The notes: generated from the letters alone by a model not told the origin. Positions 8,868 to 17,294 are shown, counted from the first letter of the stretch. The stretch is 59,431 nucleotides of DNA from Gammaproteobacteria bacterium (GCA_003567685.1 PWYW01000037.1:1-59431), one strand, 5' to 3'. Numbers and translations: made by a program.

Positions 8868-10597
8868 GCCTGGCCTTCAGCGGCATCGGTGTCAGCCGGG
8901 GAATTGCCGTGGGTCGTGTCCATCGCCTGACCGCCGGCCAGCCCAGCGTGGCGGAGTACCACCTTGAGCCGGGCGATATCGAGCAGGAGCTCGAGCGCCT
9001 CGACAGCGCGGTAGATCGCGGCGACCGATTCTTGACCGAGCTGATGGCACGCAGCGAAGGCGAGGGCGGCGATACGGCCCGCGAACTGCTGGAAGCCCAT
9101 CGCCTGATCCTGCGCGACCCGATGCTGTTGGACGGTGCGCGCGAGGCCGTCAGCGAGCAGCGCATCAACGCCGAATGGGCGCTGGCCCGCCAGCGTGAAC
9201 AGCTGATCGACGAATTTCGCAAGATCGACGATGAGTACATTGCCCTCCGTCAGGAGGATCTCGACCAGGTCGTCAAGCTGATCCTGCGCGAACTGGCCGA
9301 GCAGCCCGGCTCCCTGCTGACGGCCAAGACCCCGCATCGGCTCAATGAGGTGATCATCGTGGCCGGCGAGTTGGGGCCGGCGGAGATGGCCGTGCTGCAT
9401 CAACGTCGGGTCGGTGGCCTGGTCACCGAGCATGGCGGACCGATGTCCCACGCGGCGATCCTGGCCCGTAGCCTGGAAATTCCCATGGTGGTTGGCGTTC
9501 ATCGCGCGGTGTCGCTGCTGCGCGAGGACGAAACGTTGATTCTCGACGGCCACTACGGCAGCCTGATCTGCAGCCATAGCGAACCCCTGCAACGTCACTA
9601 CGAAGACAAGCGCGAGGTTATCCAGCGTCGCCGGGCTGACCTGGGCCGCTACATTTCGCGGCCTTCGCGCACTGCTGACGGCCAGGGGTTTCAGCTTTAC
9701 GGCAACGCCGAGTTGCCGCAAGAGTTCGAGCGTTGCCGAGAGGTGAGGGTGGCTGGCATTGGCCTGATGCGCACCGAATACCTGTTCCTCGACGGCACCA
9801 TTCCCGACGAGGAAACCCAGTTCCGTGCCTATCGCGCGGCGTTGAAGCAAATGGATGGCCGCCCGGTCACCGTGCGTACGCTGGACGCCGGTGGCGACAA
9901 GTTGCCACCGGCCATGGCGCTTAGCGAGGGTCCCAACCCGGCGCTGGGCCTGCGCGGCCTGCGTCTGTCGCTGGCCATGCCCGACAGCTTCCGCGACCAG
10001 ATCAATGCCATCCTGCGTGCCTCGGTCCAGGGGCCGATCGAGATTTTGTTGCCAATGATCACCAGCCTGAACGAGGTCCGTCAGGCCCGTGCCCTGATTG
10101 AAGACTGTCGCCTCACGCTGCGTCGGCAGGGCTTGGCGATTGATCCGGATATCCCCATCGGCGGCATGATCGAAACCCCGGCCGCCGCACTCAGCCTGGA
10201 TGCCTTGGCCGCCGAACTGGACTTCCTGTCCATTGGCACCAATGACCTCGTCCAGTACACCCTGGCCGTCGACCGCCAGGACGAACTGGTCAGCTACCTG
10301 CACGATCCGGCCCATCCGGCAGTGTTGCGCTTGCTGGCCGAAATCGTCGAGCAAGGCCAGCGCCACCAGCGGCCGGTGACTGTTTGCGGTGAGCTGGCCG
10401 GCGATGAGCGGGCCGCCCGCTTGCTGCTGGGCCTGGGTGTCAGACGCTTCAGCCTGCCGCCATCGGCATTGCCCGCGGTCAAGAAAAGCCTGATCGAAGC
10501 GGATAGTCGCCGCTGCCGCGAATTGGTCGAAACCTGGCGTAGCCAATCCAGTGACGCCGACAGCCAGCGATTGCTGGCCGACCTGATGCGCGACTGA
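8864..10597 (+). CDS. ptsI: PTS Enzyme I (PEP-protein phosphotransferase)
   Basis: 577 residues from GTG 8864, overlapping the HPr stop (GTGA). The active-site histidine is H196 in GGPMSHAAIL. The PEP-binding TIM-barrel domain shows GIGLMRTEYLFL, TLDAGGDK, the catalytic-cysteine motif VTVCGELAGD and SIGTNDLVQYTLAVDR. Length and absence of an N-terminal GAF domain make it PtsI-like rather than PtsP-like, although the neighbours are those of PTS-Ntr. It feeds HPr, then EIIA-Ntr and EIIA-Man. Confidence 0.96.
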   Translation: MSLAFSGIGVSRGIAVGRVHRLTAGQPSVAEYHLEPGDIEQELERLDSAVDRGDRFLTELMARSEGEGGDTARELLEAHRLILRDPMLLDGAREAVSEQRINAEWALARQREQLIDEFRKIDDEYIALRQEDLDQVVKLILRELAEQPGSLLTAKTPHRLNEVIIVAGELGPAEMAVLHQRRVGGLVTEHGGPMSHAAILARSLEIPMVVGVHRAVSLLREDETLILDGHYGSLICSHSEPLQRHYEDKREVIQRRRADLGRYISRPSRTADGQGFQLYGNAELPQEFERCREVRVAGIGLMRTEYLFLDGTIPDEETQFRAYRAALKQMDGRPVTVRTLDAGGDKLPPAMALSEGPNPALGLRGLRLSLAMPDSFRDQINAILRASVQGPIEILLPMITSLNEVRQARALIEDCRLTLRRQGLAIDPDIPIGGMIETPAAALSLDALAAELDFLSIGTNDLVQYTLAVDRQDELVSYLHDPAHPAVLRLLAEIVEQGQRHQRPVTVCGELAGDERAARLLLGLGVRRFSLPPSALPAVKKSLIEADSRRCRELVETWRSQSSDADSQRLLADLMRD

Positions 10598-10634
10598 GGA
10601 GTTTTTTCTTCCGTTTGCCGACGAGCCTGCCGAT

Positions 10635-11579
10635 ATGCTTCGTTCCCTCGCCAGCCTGCTGTTTTACGCCCGCTTTGTGAGCAGTTTCAGTGCGCTTGGC
10701 TATCGTCGCGCGGCGCGCAACTGGGACGACTTCAGGCCGGATTTCAGTGGCCAGACCTGGCTGATTACCGGTGCGACCGGCGGTATCGGCCGCGCCATTG
10801 CCCTGACGGCCAACCAGCATGGCGCCCGCGTGCTCGCCGTGGCCCGAAACGGTGACAAGCTGGCTGCCCTGAAAGCGGCGGCGGCGACGCCCAAGCGCCT
10901 GGTGCCGGTTTGTTGCGACCTGTCACTGATGGCCGCCATTCGCCGCTTGACCGAAAGCCCGGCGGTCAGCCGGCGGCCCATTGATGTCCTGGTCAACAAC
11001 GTCGGCGTGTTGCTCAACCGGCATCAATTGACCGATGAGGGGCTGGAAATGTCGTTCGCGACCAATCTGCTGGGTCATTTCGTGCTTACCGAAGGCCTGA
11101 AACAGATGGGGCAGTTGGCAACGGACGGCATCGTCATCAACGTCTCCTCTGGCGGCATGTACGGTATGCCACTCAAGCTTGAGCCGATGAATTGCCAGGC
11201 GGCGAAGGACTTCGACGGCATGGCGGCCTACGCCATGCACAAGCGCGCCATGGTCGAGCTCACGGCTTGGTGGAATCAGCAGTGGCAGGGGCAGCCAGGG
11301 GTTCAGGTCATGCACCCGGGCTGGGTCGATACCGAGGGCGTCAAGACCTCACTGCCGGGTTTCCGGCGCACCCTTAAGCGCGTGCTGAGGGACGCTGCCC
11401 AGGGCGCCGATACCGTGCTTTGGTTGGCGGATAAGCGCCCCGAGGCGTCTGAGAAAGGCGGCATCTGGCTGGATCGATCACTTCAGCCGGCGCACGAATT
11501 TTCTTTCACACGCCGCACGACCGCAACGGCCGACAGCCTGGCCGAGTACCTCGCTGACATCAATCAAGCACTGGGCTGA
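10635..11579 (+). CDS. SDR-family oxidoreductase (DHRS12-like)
   Basis: 314 residues. The Rossmann motif TGATGGIGRA is at ~51-60, followed by VLVNNVG, INVSSGG and the catalytic pair in YAMHK. A hydrophobic/aromatic N-terminus precedes the fold, as in retinol-dehydrogenase/DHRS12-like enzymes. It would be an NAD(P)-dependent alcohol/ketone oxidoreductase of unknown substrate. It follows ptsI by 37 nt with no terminator between, so it may be read from the same transcript. A strong bidirectional terminator follows. Confidence 0.85.
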   Translation: MLRSLASLLFYARFVSSFSALGYRRAARNWDDFRPDFSGQTWLITGATGGIGRAIALTANQHGARVLAVARNGDKLAALKAAAATPKRLVPVCCDLSLMAAIRRLTESPAVSRRPIDVLVNNVGVLLNRHQLTDEGLEMSFATNLLGHFVLTEGLKQMGQLATDGIVINVSSGGMYGMPLKLEPMNCQAAKDFDGMAAYAMHKRAMVELTAWWNQQWQGQPGVQVMHPGWVDTEGVKTSLPGFRRTLKRVLRDAAQGADTVLWLADKRPEASEKGGIWLDRSLQPAHEFSFTRRTTATADSLAEYLADINQALG

Positions 11580-11618
11580 TTGTTTGGCCGCAGGGCAGGC
11601 TTGCTGGATCACGCGTAA

Positions 11619-11643
11619 AAAACCCCCGCAGTGCGGGGGTTTT
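11619..11643. terminator. Bidirectional rho-independent terminator
   Basis: ACCCCCGC / GCGGGGGT stem with a 3-nt loop, flanked by A4-6 on the left and T4 on the right. It sits between two convergent genes (SDR and yqiK) and would stop both. Confidence 0.9.
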
Positions 11644-11655
11644 GGGTCATGCCTT

Positions 11656-13416
11656 TTACTCGTCGGAGGCCGCCGGCTTGGGCTTGGCTTCCTTGGCCTT
11701 CTTTTCCTTGGCGACTGGCGCGGTTTTGGTATCCGCGTCATCCGCCGTGTGCGACTCAGGCTTTGTCGAGTCGCTGGGGTTGGCCACCAGCCCCTGCAAG
11801 TCGGCCAGATCGTTGATGCCGATGCTGTTCATCAGGGAGTCCAGCAGCGGGGCCTGGGCGCGGTAGCGCAGCGCCTGGTCGACCACCGAGCGGGCCAGGT
11901 TGGTGTCGCCACCACTGCCATTGCCGCCTTCGTTGCCTGATCCGGAGCCCGAGCCCGAGCTGCCCTGGCCGGACAGGCCACGGACGTCGATGATCTTGAT
12001 GCCGTCGATCTGCTCCATCGGCTTGACCGACTGCTCGATGATGGCCGGCAGGTTCTCCAGCAGCTTCAGCTTGATTTCCAGGGCGACCTGCTCCGGGCTC
12101 AGGGCATTGCGAGCCTCGTTGATGGCCAACTGCCCTTCGGCGTCGACGCGGAAGCGTTCCTGGTCTGCCGAGGCACGAATCTTCACGGCGGCGGCATCAC
12201 CTTCAGCGGCCAGGCGGACGGCTTCGGCCCGATCGGTGGCGGCCTGCTTCTCGGCTTCGGCCGCGATCCGGATGCCAATGGCGTCCTGCTCGGCGTTTTC
12301 GCGCGCCTGAACCAGGCGAACTTCCTTGGCACGCTCGGCAGCGGCCGTTTCGCGCACCGTGATCACCTGCTCCTCTGCCTTCACGGCGTCGGCGCGAGCC
12401 TGGTCGGCGGCGGCACGAGCAGCCGACTCGTCACGCGACTTCTCGGCGACGGCGATTTGCTGTTCCTGCGTGGCGATCTCGATGGCCCGCTTGCGCTGAA
12501 TCTCGCGCTCTTCAAGCTGGCGACGCTTCTCGATCTCGGCATCCTCAATGGCGCGCTCGGATTCGATGCGTGCCTGCTCGGCTTCGCGGCGACGCTCGGC
12601 TTCTTCACGCGTGGCAATGGCCTCGGTCTCGGCCCGGCGAGTACGCACTTCCTGCTCCTGCGTCAGCTTCGCGTACTCGTTGTCTCGGCTGATCTGCAGC
12701 GACTGCTGCTGGGTTTCCAGGTCCTTGCGCTCGATCTCGATCTGGGTCGACCGCTCGATGTCGTTACGCTCGCGACGGCGCTGTTCGATCTGTTGGGTCA
12801 GACGGGTCAAACCCTGCGCATCGAAGGCGTTCTGCGGGTTGAAGAATTCCGACGGGGTCTGGTCAAGGCCGGTCAGCGAGACCGCCTCCAGCTCCAGGCC
12901 GTTCTTGTGCAGGTCTTCCGATACCGCGTTCTGCACCTTGGCGGCGAAGTCCATGCGGTTTTCGTGCAGCTGCTCCATGCTCATGCCGGCGGCCACGGCT
13001 CGAAGGGCATCGACGAACTTGCCTTCGACCAGCTCTTTGAGTAACTGCGGTTCCATGGTCCGGCGGCCCAGCGTCTGGGCGGCGGTGGAAATGGCTTCCA
13101 GATCCGGTTTTACGCGCACGTAGAATTCGGCCTGAACGTCCACCCGCATCCGGTCCTGGGTAATCAGGGCCTGCTCGCGCGATCGATTGACCTCGAGCTT
13201 GAGGGTGTTCATGTTGACCTGGATCATCTCGTGCAGCACGGGGAACACCAATGCCCCACCGTCGCGCACGACTTTCTCGCCACCCATGCCGGTTCTTACC
13301 AGCGCCACTTCCTTGCTGGCCCGTCGGTATAGCCGGGCGATGATCAGCCCGATGACCAGCAGGACGCCGAGCGCCACCACTGTGCCGACAATAATCAATG
13401 TTGCCTGGTCTTCCAT
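11656..13416 (-). CDS. yqiK: YqiK/flotillin-family SPFH membrane protein
   Basis: 586 residues. One N-terminal membrane segment (~7-28) is followed by the SPFH/PHB domain (about 30-200). A long Glu/Arg/Ala-rich coiled coil (200-430) comes next, then a globular flotillin C-terminus and a Gly/Ser-rich stretch (~495-515). The tail is Lys/Ala-rich. Such proteins oligomerise on the inner membrane and organise microdomains. It is the last gene of the leftward operon, 44 nt after yqiJ. The yqiJ-yqiK order matches E. coli, where both respond to envelope stress. Confidence 0.92.
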   Translation of the reverse strand: MEDQATLIIVGTVVALGVLLVIGLIIARLYRRASKEVALVRTGMGGEKVVRDGGALVFPVLHEMIQVNMNTLKLEVNRSREQALITQDRMRVDVQAEFYVRVKPDLEAISTAAQTLGRRTMEPQLLKELVEGKFVDALRAVAAGMSMEQLHENRMDFAAKVQNAVSEDLHKNGLELEAVSLTGLDQTPSEFFNPQNAFDAQGLTRLTQQIEQRRRERNDIERSTQIEIERKDLETQQQSLQISRDNEYAKLTQEQEVRTRRAETEAIATREEAERRREAEQARIESERAIEDAEIEKRRQLEEREIQRKRAIEIATQEQQIAVAEKSRDESAARAAADQARADAVKAEEQVITVRETAAAERAKEVRLVQARENAEQDAIGIRIAAEAEKQAATDRAEAVRLAAEGDAAAVKIRASADQERFRVDAEGQLAINEARNALSPEQVALEIKLKLLENLPAIIEQSVKPMEQIDGIKIIDVRGLSGQGSSGSGSGSGNEGGNGSGGDTNLARSVVDQALRYRAQAPLLDSLMNSIGINDLADLQGLVANPSDSTKPESHTADDADTKTAPVAKEKKAKEAKPKPAASDE

Positions 13417-13460
13417 TCTCTACTGCTCCCGTTTGTAGTTGTTGATAAATCGAAAGGCCA

Positions 13461-14177
13461 TCAATCCGGATCAAGCGGATTGAGTGCGGAATTGGGGTTG
13501 GCGATGGCCGCGAAACGGCCGTTGTCGAGCTTCCGGACGATCAGCACCAGTTCGCCCGGCTTGAGTTCTTCGCTATCCACGTCGGGCTGGACCATCAGAT
13601 AGTGCGTGGTGCCGTGACGGTCCCTCAACCGTGCCTGTGCCGCCATGCTGGCGGTGGCCGATGACCCGACGATGACGGCGGTTTTGCCAATGAAGGTTCC
13701 GGTGCTGACGGCATTGCTCTCATCGCGCGGCAAAATCCTCGCCAGCCCGGCGCAACTCCAGCGTACGCCCGGTAACACCGCAATAAATGCCGCCGGCATG
13801 GCCAGCAGACTGGGCAGCGGACTGCCGAACAAGGAGCCGGCCGTGCTTTGCAGTGCCAGGCCAGCCATCCCGAACAAGCCCAGAAAAACGACGAACACGA
13901 TCAGCACCGGCACGCGACCCACGTACAGCCAGGCCAGCAGTTTGCCGAGCAGGCTGCCGCCGTCCGGCGCCGAGGCGCCCTCCAATCCCTCGGTCAGGCT
14001 GGGCGTGCCGTCGGCGATGTCGGGCATATCAATGTTCGAGGTCACCAGGTTGTCGACCACCTCATTGACGCCCAGGCCGCTGAATAACGAGACCAGCTCG
14101 AAGATCAGCAGCGCGAACACCACCAGCAGCGCCACCGTGAACGGGGCGCTGCCGGGTGCGGTCAGCAGGTCAATCAC
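13461..14177 (-). CDS. yqiJ: YqiJ-family inner-membrane protein with OB-fold C-terminus
   Basis: 238 residues. There are three hydrophobic segments (about 13-33, 88-108 and 120-142, the second after the LYVGRVP motif typical of YqiJ). A soluble OB-fold/NfeD-like domain follows (~150-225, with GKTAVIVG and LKPGELVLIVRKLDNGRF). YqiJ and flotillin-type proteins work as a pair in the membrane. The start is GTG at 14177, overlapping the pspA stop by 4 nt (GTGA), so translation should be coupled. Confidence 0.88.
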   Translation of the reverse strand: MIDLLTAPGSAPFTVALLVVFALLIFELVSLFSGLGVNEVVDNLVTSNIDMPDIADGTPSLTEGLEGASAPDGGSLLGKLLAWLYVGRVPVLIVFVVFLGLFGMAGLALQSTAGSLFGSPLPSLLAMPAAFIAVLPGVRWSCAGLARILPRDESNAVSTGTFIGKTAVIVGSSATASMAAQARLRDRHGTTHYLMVQPDVDSEELKPGELVLIVRKLDNGRFAAIANPNSALNPLDPD

Positions 14178-14848
14178 GGCTTGTCGGCCTTGAGCTTGGC
14201 CAGCCGCTCGGCAATCCGGTTCTTGCGGCTGAGGTCTTCAAGTTCCGACAGGCGTGCATCGTCATCGCTGGTCGCGCCGCTGCCGCTCAAGCCGGTCTGG
14301 CGTTGAAAGACGCGGTCGAAGGCGCCAACGGCGCGGTCGGCCTTGTCCTGGGGCGAGTCGCCGTGGCTGGCGCTTGCGCCCGTCGAGCCGGCGCTGGCCT
14401 GCTGCTGGCGAGATTTGCGATAGTCTTCTATCGCTTCGCGCATCTCGCGCTTCTTGGCTTTCAGCGCGTTGATGTAACCCTCCAGTCGCTCTTTTTCATC
14501 GGAGAGGTCGGTCAGGCTGTGCTCCAGCACCGGGATTTGCGCTTCCAGGTCCAGCTGGCGGGACACTGCCGCCTCGGCCAGATCTTCGCGCCCTTCCTTC
14601 ATGGCGATCTGCGCCTGCTCGGCCAGCTCTTCATGCCGGCGTGAGTCATCGGCCAGGCGCTTCGAAGTCAGATGGCGATTGGCCTCGACCTGGCCCAGGC
14701 TCTTGCGGACGTCGGCAATGGCGCCGTCGATTTCGCGCACTGCTTGCTCCATCACCGCTTCCGGGGCCGAGCTTTCAATGGCGTCAAGCAAGGAATTGAA
14801 GCCACCCGCTACCAGGCGGCCAACGCGTTGTTTGAGGGATTCAGTCAT
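14174..14848 (-). CDS. pspA: PspA/IM30-family envelope-stress protein
   Basis: 224 residues. An amphipathic N-terminal helix (about 5-25, with RVGRLVAGGFNSLLDA) is followed by the long alpha-helical hairpin of PspA/Vipp1. The C-terminus carries Gly/Ser-rich and charged helices ending in LAKLKADKP. It is an ESCRT-III-like membrane-binding protein that seals or stabilises stressed membranes. No pspBC or pspF is nearby. It overlaps the upstream RHH-like gene by 8 nt and yqiJ by 4 nt. Confidence 0.93.
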   Translation of the reverse strand: MTESLKQRVGRLVAGGFNSLLDAIESSAPEAVMEQAVREIDGAIADVRKSLGQVEANRHLTSKRLADDSRRHEELAEQAQIAMKEGREDLAEAAVSRQLDLEAQIPVLEHSLTDLSDEKERLEGYINALKAKKREMREAIEDYRKSRQQQASAGSTGASASHGDSPQDKADRAVGAFDRVFQRQTGLSGSGATSDDDARLSELEDLSRKNRIAERLAKLKADKP

Positions 14849-15353
14849 GGTTGTTTCCTTCTGATTGATCGATGGTAGTGGGTGAATGGGTTGGATGGAC
14901 CAGGCTTTTCAGCGCAATAGGATCAATGCAGCCGGCAAAGCCTGCGTTCTGCAGTTCGGTGATGGCCGAGACCAGGCTCATCAGTCGTTGGGCCAGGCCC
15001 CGTTCAATCTCCGCCAGCCGTTGCTCGCACTCTGCCGATTCTTTCTTGTCAGGGCAAGCCGAAAGCGTGAAAGCGAGCAGCTCCGGCAGGGTCGACAAGG
15101 CGCGATGAATCAACTCCGATCGTTTGCCGGTGTGCATCTCGGCACTGGTGATGCGTCGGTCAACCGGGGCCAGCAGGTTGCGCGAGTAGTCATAGGCAGC
15201 ATCGTGCCGCTCCATGCCCTGGCGATAAATCCGGGCCTCGTCAATCAGCCCGCGAATCTTGTCGCTCAGCGTTCCCGAGCCTGACTGGTCAAGGCTGGCC
15301 AGAAAGCTCAGATCGTCTTGCTCGAGCCGGAGGCTCATCGTTTGCTTCGCCAT
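14841..15353 (-). CDS. Unknown protein with N-terminal ribbon-helix-helix-like segment; first gene of the pspA operon
   Basis: 170 residues. I do not recognise the family. The first ~45 residues have the ribbon-helix-helix pattern: short strand TMSLRL, then helices around DDLSFLASL and LSDKIRGLIDEAR. The remainder is mostly helical. It is the promoter-proximal gene, overlapping pspA by 8 nt. A perfect palindrome lies over its promoter. Inference: it is the autoregulator and stress sensor of the operon. A structural role for the helical region (contact with PspA) is equally open. Confidence 0.75.
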   Translation of the reverse strand: MAKQTMSLRLEQDDLSFLASLDQSGSGTLSDKIRGLIDEARIYRQGMERHDAAYDYSRNLLAPVDRRITSAEMHTGKRSELIHRALSTLPELLAFTLSACPDKKESAECEQRLAEIERGLAQRLMSLVSAITELQNAGFAGCIDPIALKSLVHPTHSPTTIDQSEGNNHD

Positions 15354-15376
15354 GGATTACCTCTGCAGTTTCGTCC

Positions 15377-15405
15377 AGAATACACCGGGTGTATTTCAAA
15401 TGCAA
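15377..15405 (-). promoter_or_regulatory. Sigma-70 promoter of the pspA-yqiJK operon
   Basis: Leftward -35 TTGCAT (15400-15405) and -10 TATTCT (15377-15382) are separated by exactly 17 bp. The -10 starts 29 nt before the ATG at 15353. Confidence 0.72.
15379..15395. promoter_or_regulatory. Palindromic operator AATACACCGGGTGTATT
   Basis: Perfect 8-bp inverted repeat with one central base, lying in the spacer and over the -10 of the operon promoter, as expected for repression. A second dyad GCAATAC-N4-GTGTTGC (15402-15419, 6 of 7 pairs) covers the -35, giving tandem sites as favoured by RHH dimers. Confidence 0.65.
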
Positions 15406-15419
15406 TACGTTTGTGTTGC

Positions 15420-15535
15420 GGTGCATTCAAGGTGGTTCCGGGGCGGTGACCTGGGGTGCTTCGAAAGAGGGATACGCTGACCTGATTACACAGATAACCC
15501 AGCCATTGCCTCGAGTTCGTTCGGGGTTTTGGGCA
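15420..15535. other. Spacer between the psp operator region and the repeat island
   Basis: I see no gene or signal here beyond a short A/T-rich stretch. Confidence 0.4.
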
Positions 15536-15744
15536 GGCGGCGAGAGGTGCCGGCTGCTGGCAAGCGCTGGCGCTATCGGCGGTGTCGATTCCGCGAATTC
15601 AAAGGAGCCTGAGTGCCAATGAATTCCATTACGGCTAGTAAGGTTCCGTGATTTCCGGCTGGGTCCCGGGTGCCTGAAACAGCTGAAACTAAGTGCCCGC
15701 CGCCGCGCGCCAGCGCTCGCCATCAGCCAACACCACTCCCCGTT
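15536..15744. repeat. Composite element copy A, part E1 (38-bp inverted repeat)
   Basis: Arms 15536-15573 and 15707-15744 pair at 30 of 38 positions. The left arm begins GGCGGCGAGAGGTGCCGG and the right arm ends CACCACTCCCCGTT. The same arms bound copies B (19183-19397) and C (31378-31454). No credible ORF lies inside. Confidence 0.8.
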
Positions 15745-15796
15745 GACGGTTAAGGGGAAAGGGCGGGCTTGGCTCCCTGCGATCTCTGAGCCTGCT

Positions 15797-16272
15797 GCAT
15801 CGGGGGGCTAGTGGGCCACACGGTGAATTCGATAACGCTCAGAGCCACTGTGCTGGTACGAATCAAGGCGCGTTCCGCAGGAAATGGCAAGCCCTTTCCA
15901 AGGAACGCAACGCCGAGTCGTGCCAGCACAGTGGCTCCCGGAGGGCCGCCGCACAAGCGCCGTGGGCGGCGTTCCGCTCGCTTGAATTGGCGACGGCCAG
16001 TCCTGCGCTCGCGCGCCTTGCCCACAACGCTTGTGCGACGGCTGAGTGTTATCGAATTCACCGTGTGGCCCACTGGGTGTTTCGGGCCGGCCGGGGCGCG
16101 GACGCTTTCAGGAAGCCCTCAGCTTCCATCCGCTGGATGAAAGCTCAATGAGGTCGCGAAACCGTCTGCTCTGAAGGTGTGATCTCGAGGTCACCCAAGC
16201 TCCCGTGAGCCTGCTCCTGGCAAGCCAGCCGAACGCCTCGGTCGGCCCGAAGCACCTGGCGCCACCGGATGC
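15797..16272. repeat. Composite element copy A, part E2, interrupted by the cloverleaf element
   Basis: The left arm begins TGCATCGGG (15797-15805) and resumes at ~16077 as GGGTGTTTCGGGCCGGCCGG then GGCGCGGACGC, matching E2 of copy B. The right arm (16239-16272) matches the copy B right arm at 26 of 34 positions. A smaller hairpin (GCTTTCA...TGAAAGC, with GGAAG/CTTCC inside) lies at ~16108-16143. Confidence 0.65.
15808..16076. repeat. 269-bp three-way-junction (cloverleaf) element E3
   Basis: Outer stem: 15810-15842 against 16042-16074, 32 of 33 pairs, extendable to 15808/16076. Stem 2: 15843-15861 against 15918-15936, 18 of 19 plus one G-U, with further nested pairs GCGTTCC/GGAACGC, GGAAA/TTTCC and GGC/GCC. 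Stem 3: 15946-15959 against 16028-16041, 13 of 14, with GTGGGC/GCCCAC inside. Stem 2 begins immediately after the outer arm. There is no transposase. It could be a MITE-like insertion or the template of a structured RNA. Confidence 0.8.
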
Positions 16273-16407
16273 TCGGAGTCCTCTACAGGCACCAAATTTC
16301 CGGACTGATTTCATCGGATACGTGGCCATCGCCATGGCTGAGTTTTCGGCTAAATCAGGTAAGCCGATAGGATCGGGTCGAGAGTAGGCGGGGTTTTCGG
16401 GCGCCGA
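16273..16407. other. Spacer downstream of suhB
   Basis: No gene or clear terminator seen. A weak hairpin (CTGAGTTTT...AATCAG) lies around 16337-16358. Confidence 0.3.
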
Positions 16408-17235
16408 TCAGCGCCCGTGGGTCAGACGCTCGCGCATGCCTTCGCTGACGTGGGGTTCGATGGCGTGGCGCAGCGGGGTGATCAGCTTGAACGGTGCGGC
16501 GACGATGTGACCGGTGTCCAGCCATTTTTCGCCGCCAATCACGTCCATCACCACGCCGCCGGCCTCCTGAACCATCAGCGCGCCAGCGGCGATGTCCCAG
16601 GGCTGAAGATTCAGCTCGAAGTAGGCATCCAGCCGGCCGCAGGCTACGTAGGCCAGGTCCAGCGAGGCGGTGCCGGCGCGGCGAATGTCCTCGACCTTGT
16701 CAAATACCGACTCGAACATTGCCTGGTAGGCCGGCATCAGGCGGCGGCTGCGGAAGGGGAAGGCGGTGGCGACCAGCGCGCCCGACAAATCCTTGCGCCC
16801 GGTTACGCGCACGCGCTGGTTGTTGAGGAAAGCGCCCATGCCGCGGCTGGCCCAGAACAGCTCTTCCCGAAGCGGGTCGTAAATCACGCCGTGCTCGATG
16901 CGGCCGTTGATGGCCAGGGCAATCGAGACCGAGAAGTGCGGGAAGCCGTGCAGGTAATTGCTGGTGCCGTCCAGCGGGTCAATGATCCACTGGTATTCGC
17001 TCTCGCCAATCAGCCCGCCTTCTTCGCCGAGGATGGCATGGCCGCGATGGTGCCTGAGAATGTGCTCGCGAATGGCCTGCTCGCAGGCCCGGTCGACGTC
17101 GGTTACGTAGTCGTGGCGGGCCTTGCGCTCAACCGGAATGCCTTCCAGTCGATGGCGGAATTTCAGCATCAGGTCGCCGGCCTTGCGGGCGGCCTCGGAG
17201 GCAATATTGATGTACGGATTGGTCACGGGCAACAC
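16408..17235 (-). CDS. suhB: Inositol monophosphatase family protein
   Basis: 275 residues. The IMPase metal-binding motifs are present in order: GEEGG (~72), WIIDPLDGTSNYLHG (~85-99) and WDIAAGALMVQEAGG (~210-224). SuhB hydrolyses inositol phosphates and, in E. coli, also joins the rRNA antitermination complex. The start is uncertain: GTG at 17235 is followed by TTG, and a TATCCT -10-like hexamer lies ~28 nt upstream on this strand. It is divergent from trmJ, an adjacency shared with E. coli. Confidence 0.94.
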   Translation of the reverse strand: MLPVTNPYINIASEAARKAGDLMLKFRHRLEGIPVERKARHDYVTDVDRACEQAIREHILRHHRGHAILGEEGGLIGESEYQWIIDPLDGTSNYLHGFPHFSVSIALAINGRIEHGVIYDPLREELFWASRGMGAFLNNQRVRVTGRKDLSGALVATAFPFRSRRLMPAYQAMFESVFDKVEDIRRAGTASLDLAYVACGRLDAYFELNLQPWDIAAGALMVQEAGGVVMDVIGGEKWLDTGHIVAAPFKLITPLRHAIEPHVSEGMRERLTHGR

Positions 17236-17294
17236 AGCAAAAGAAGCAACATCGCCTAGGATAAAGGATTTCCTTGGCGCGAATCGCTTGCGGA

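Noticed and set aside
8861-10546. 561-codon open frame on the minus strand
   Set aside because: It is the antisense of ptsI, whose motifs are intact; long antisense frames are common in GC-rich genes with third-position G/C.
14841-15353. Antitoxin of a toxin-antitoxin pair (RHH N-terminus)
   Set aside because: No toxin gene follows; the next gene is pspA and the protein is longer than RHH antitoxins.
15536-16272. Insertion sequence
   Set aside because: No transposase ORF in or near any of the three islands.
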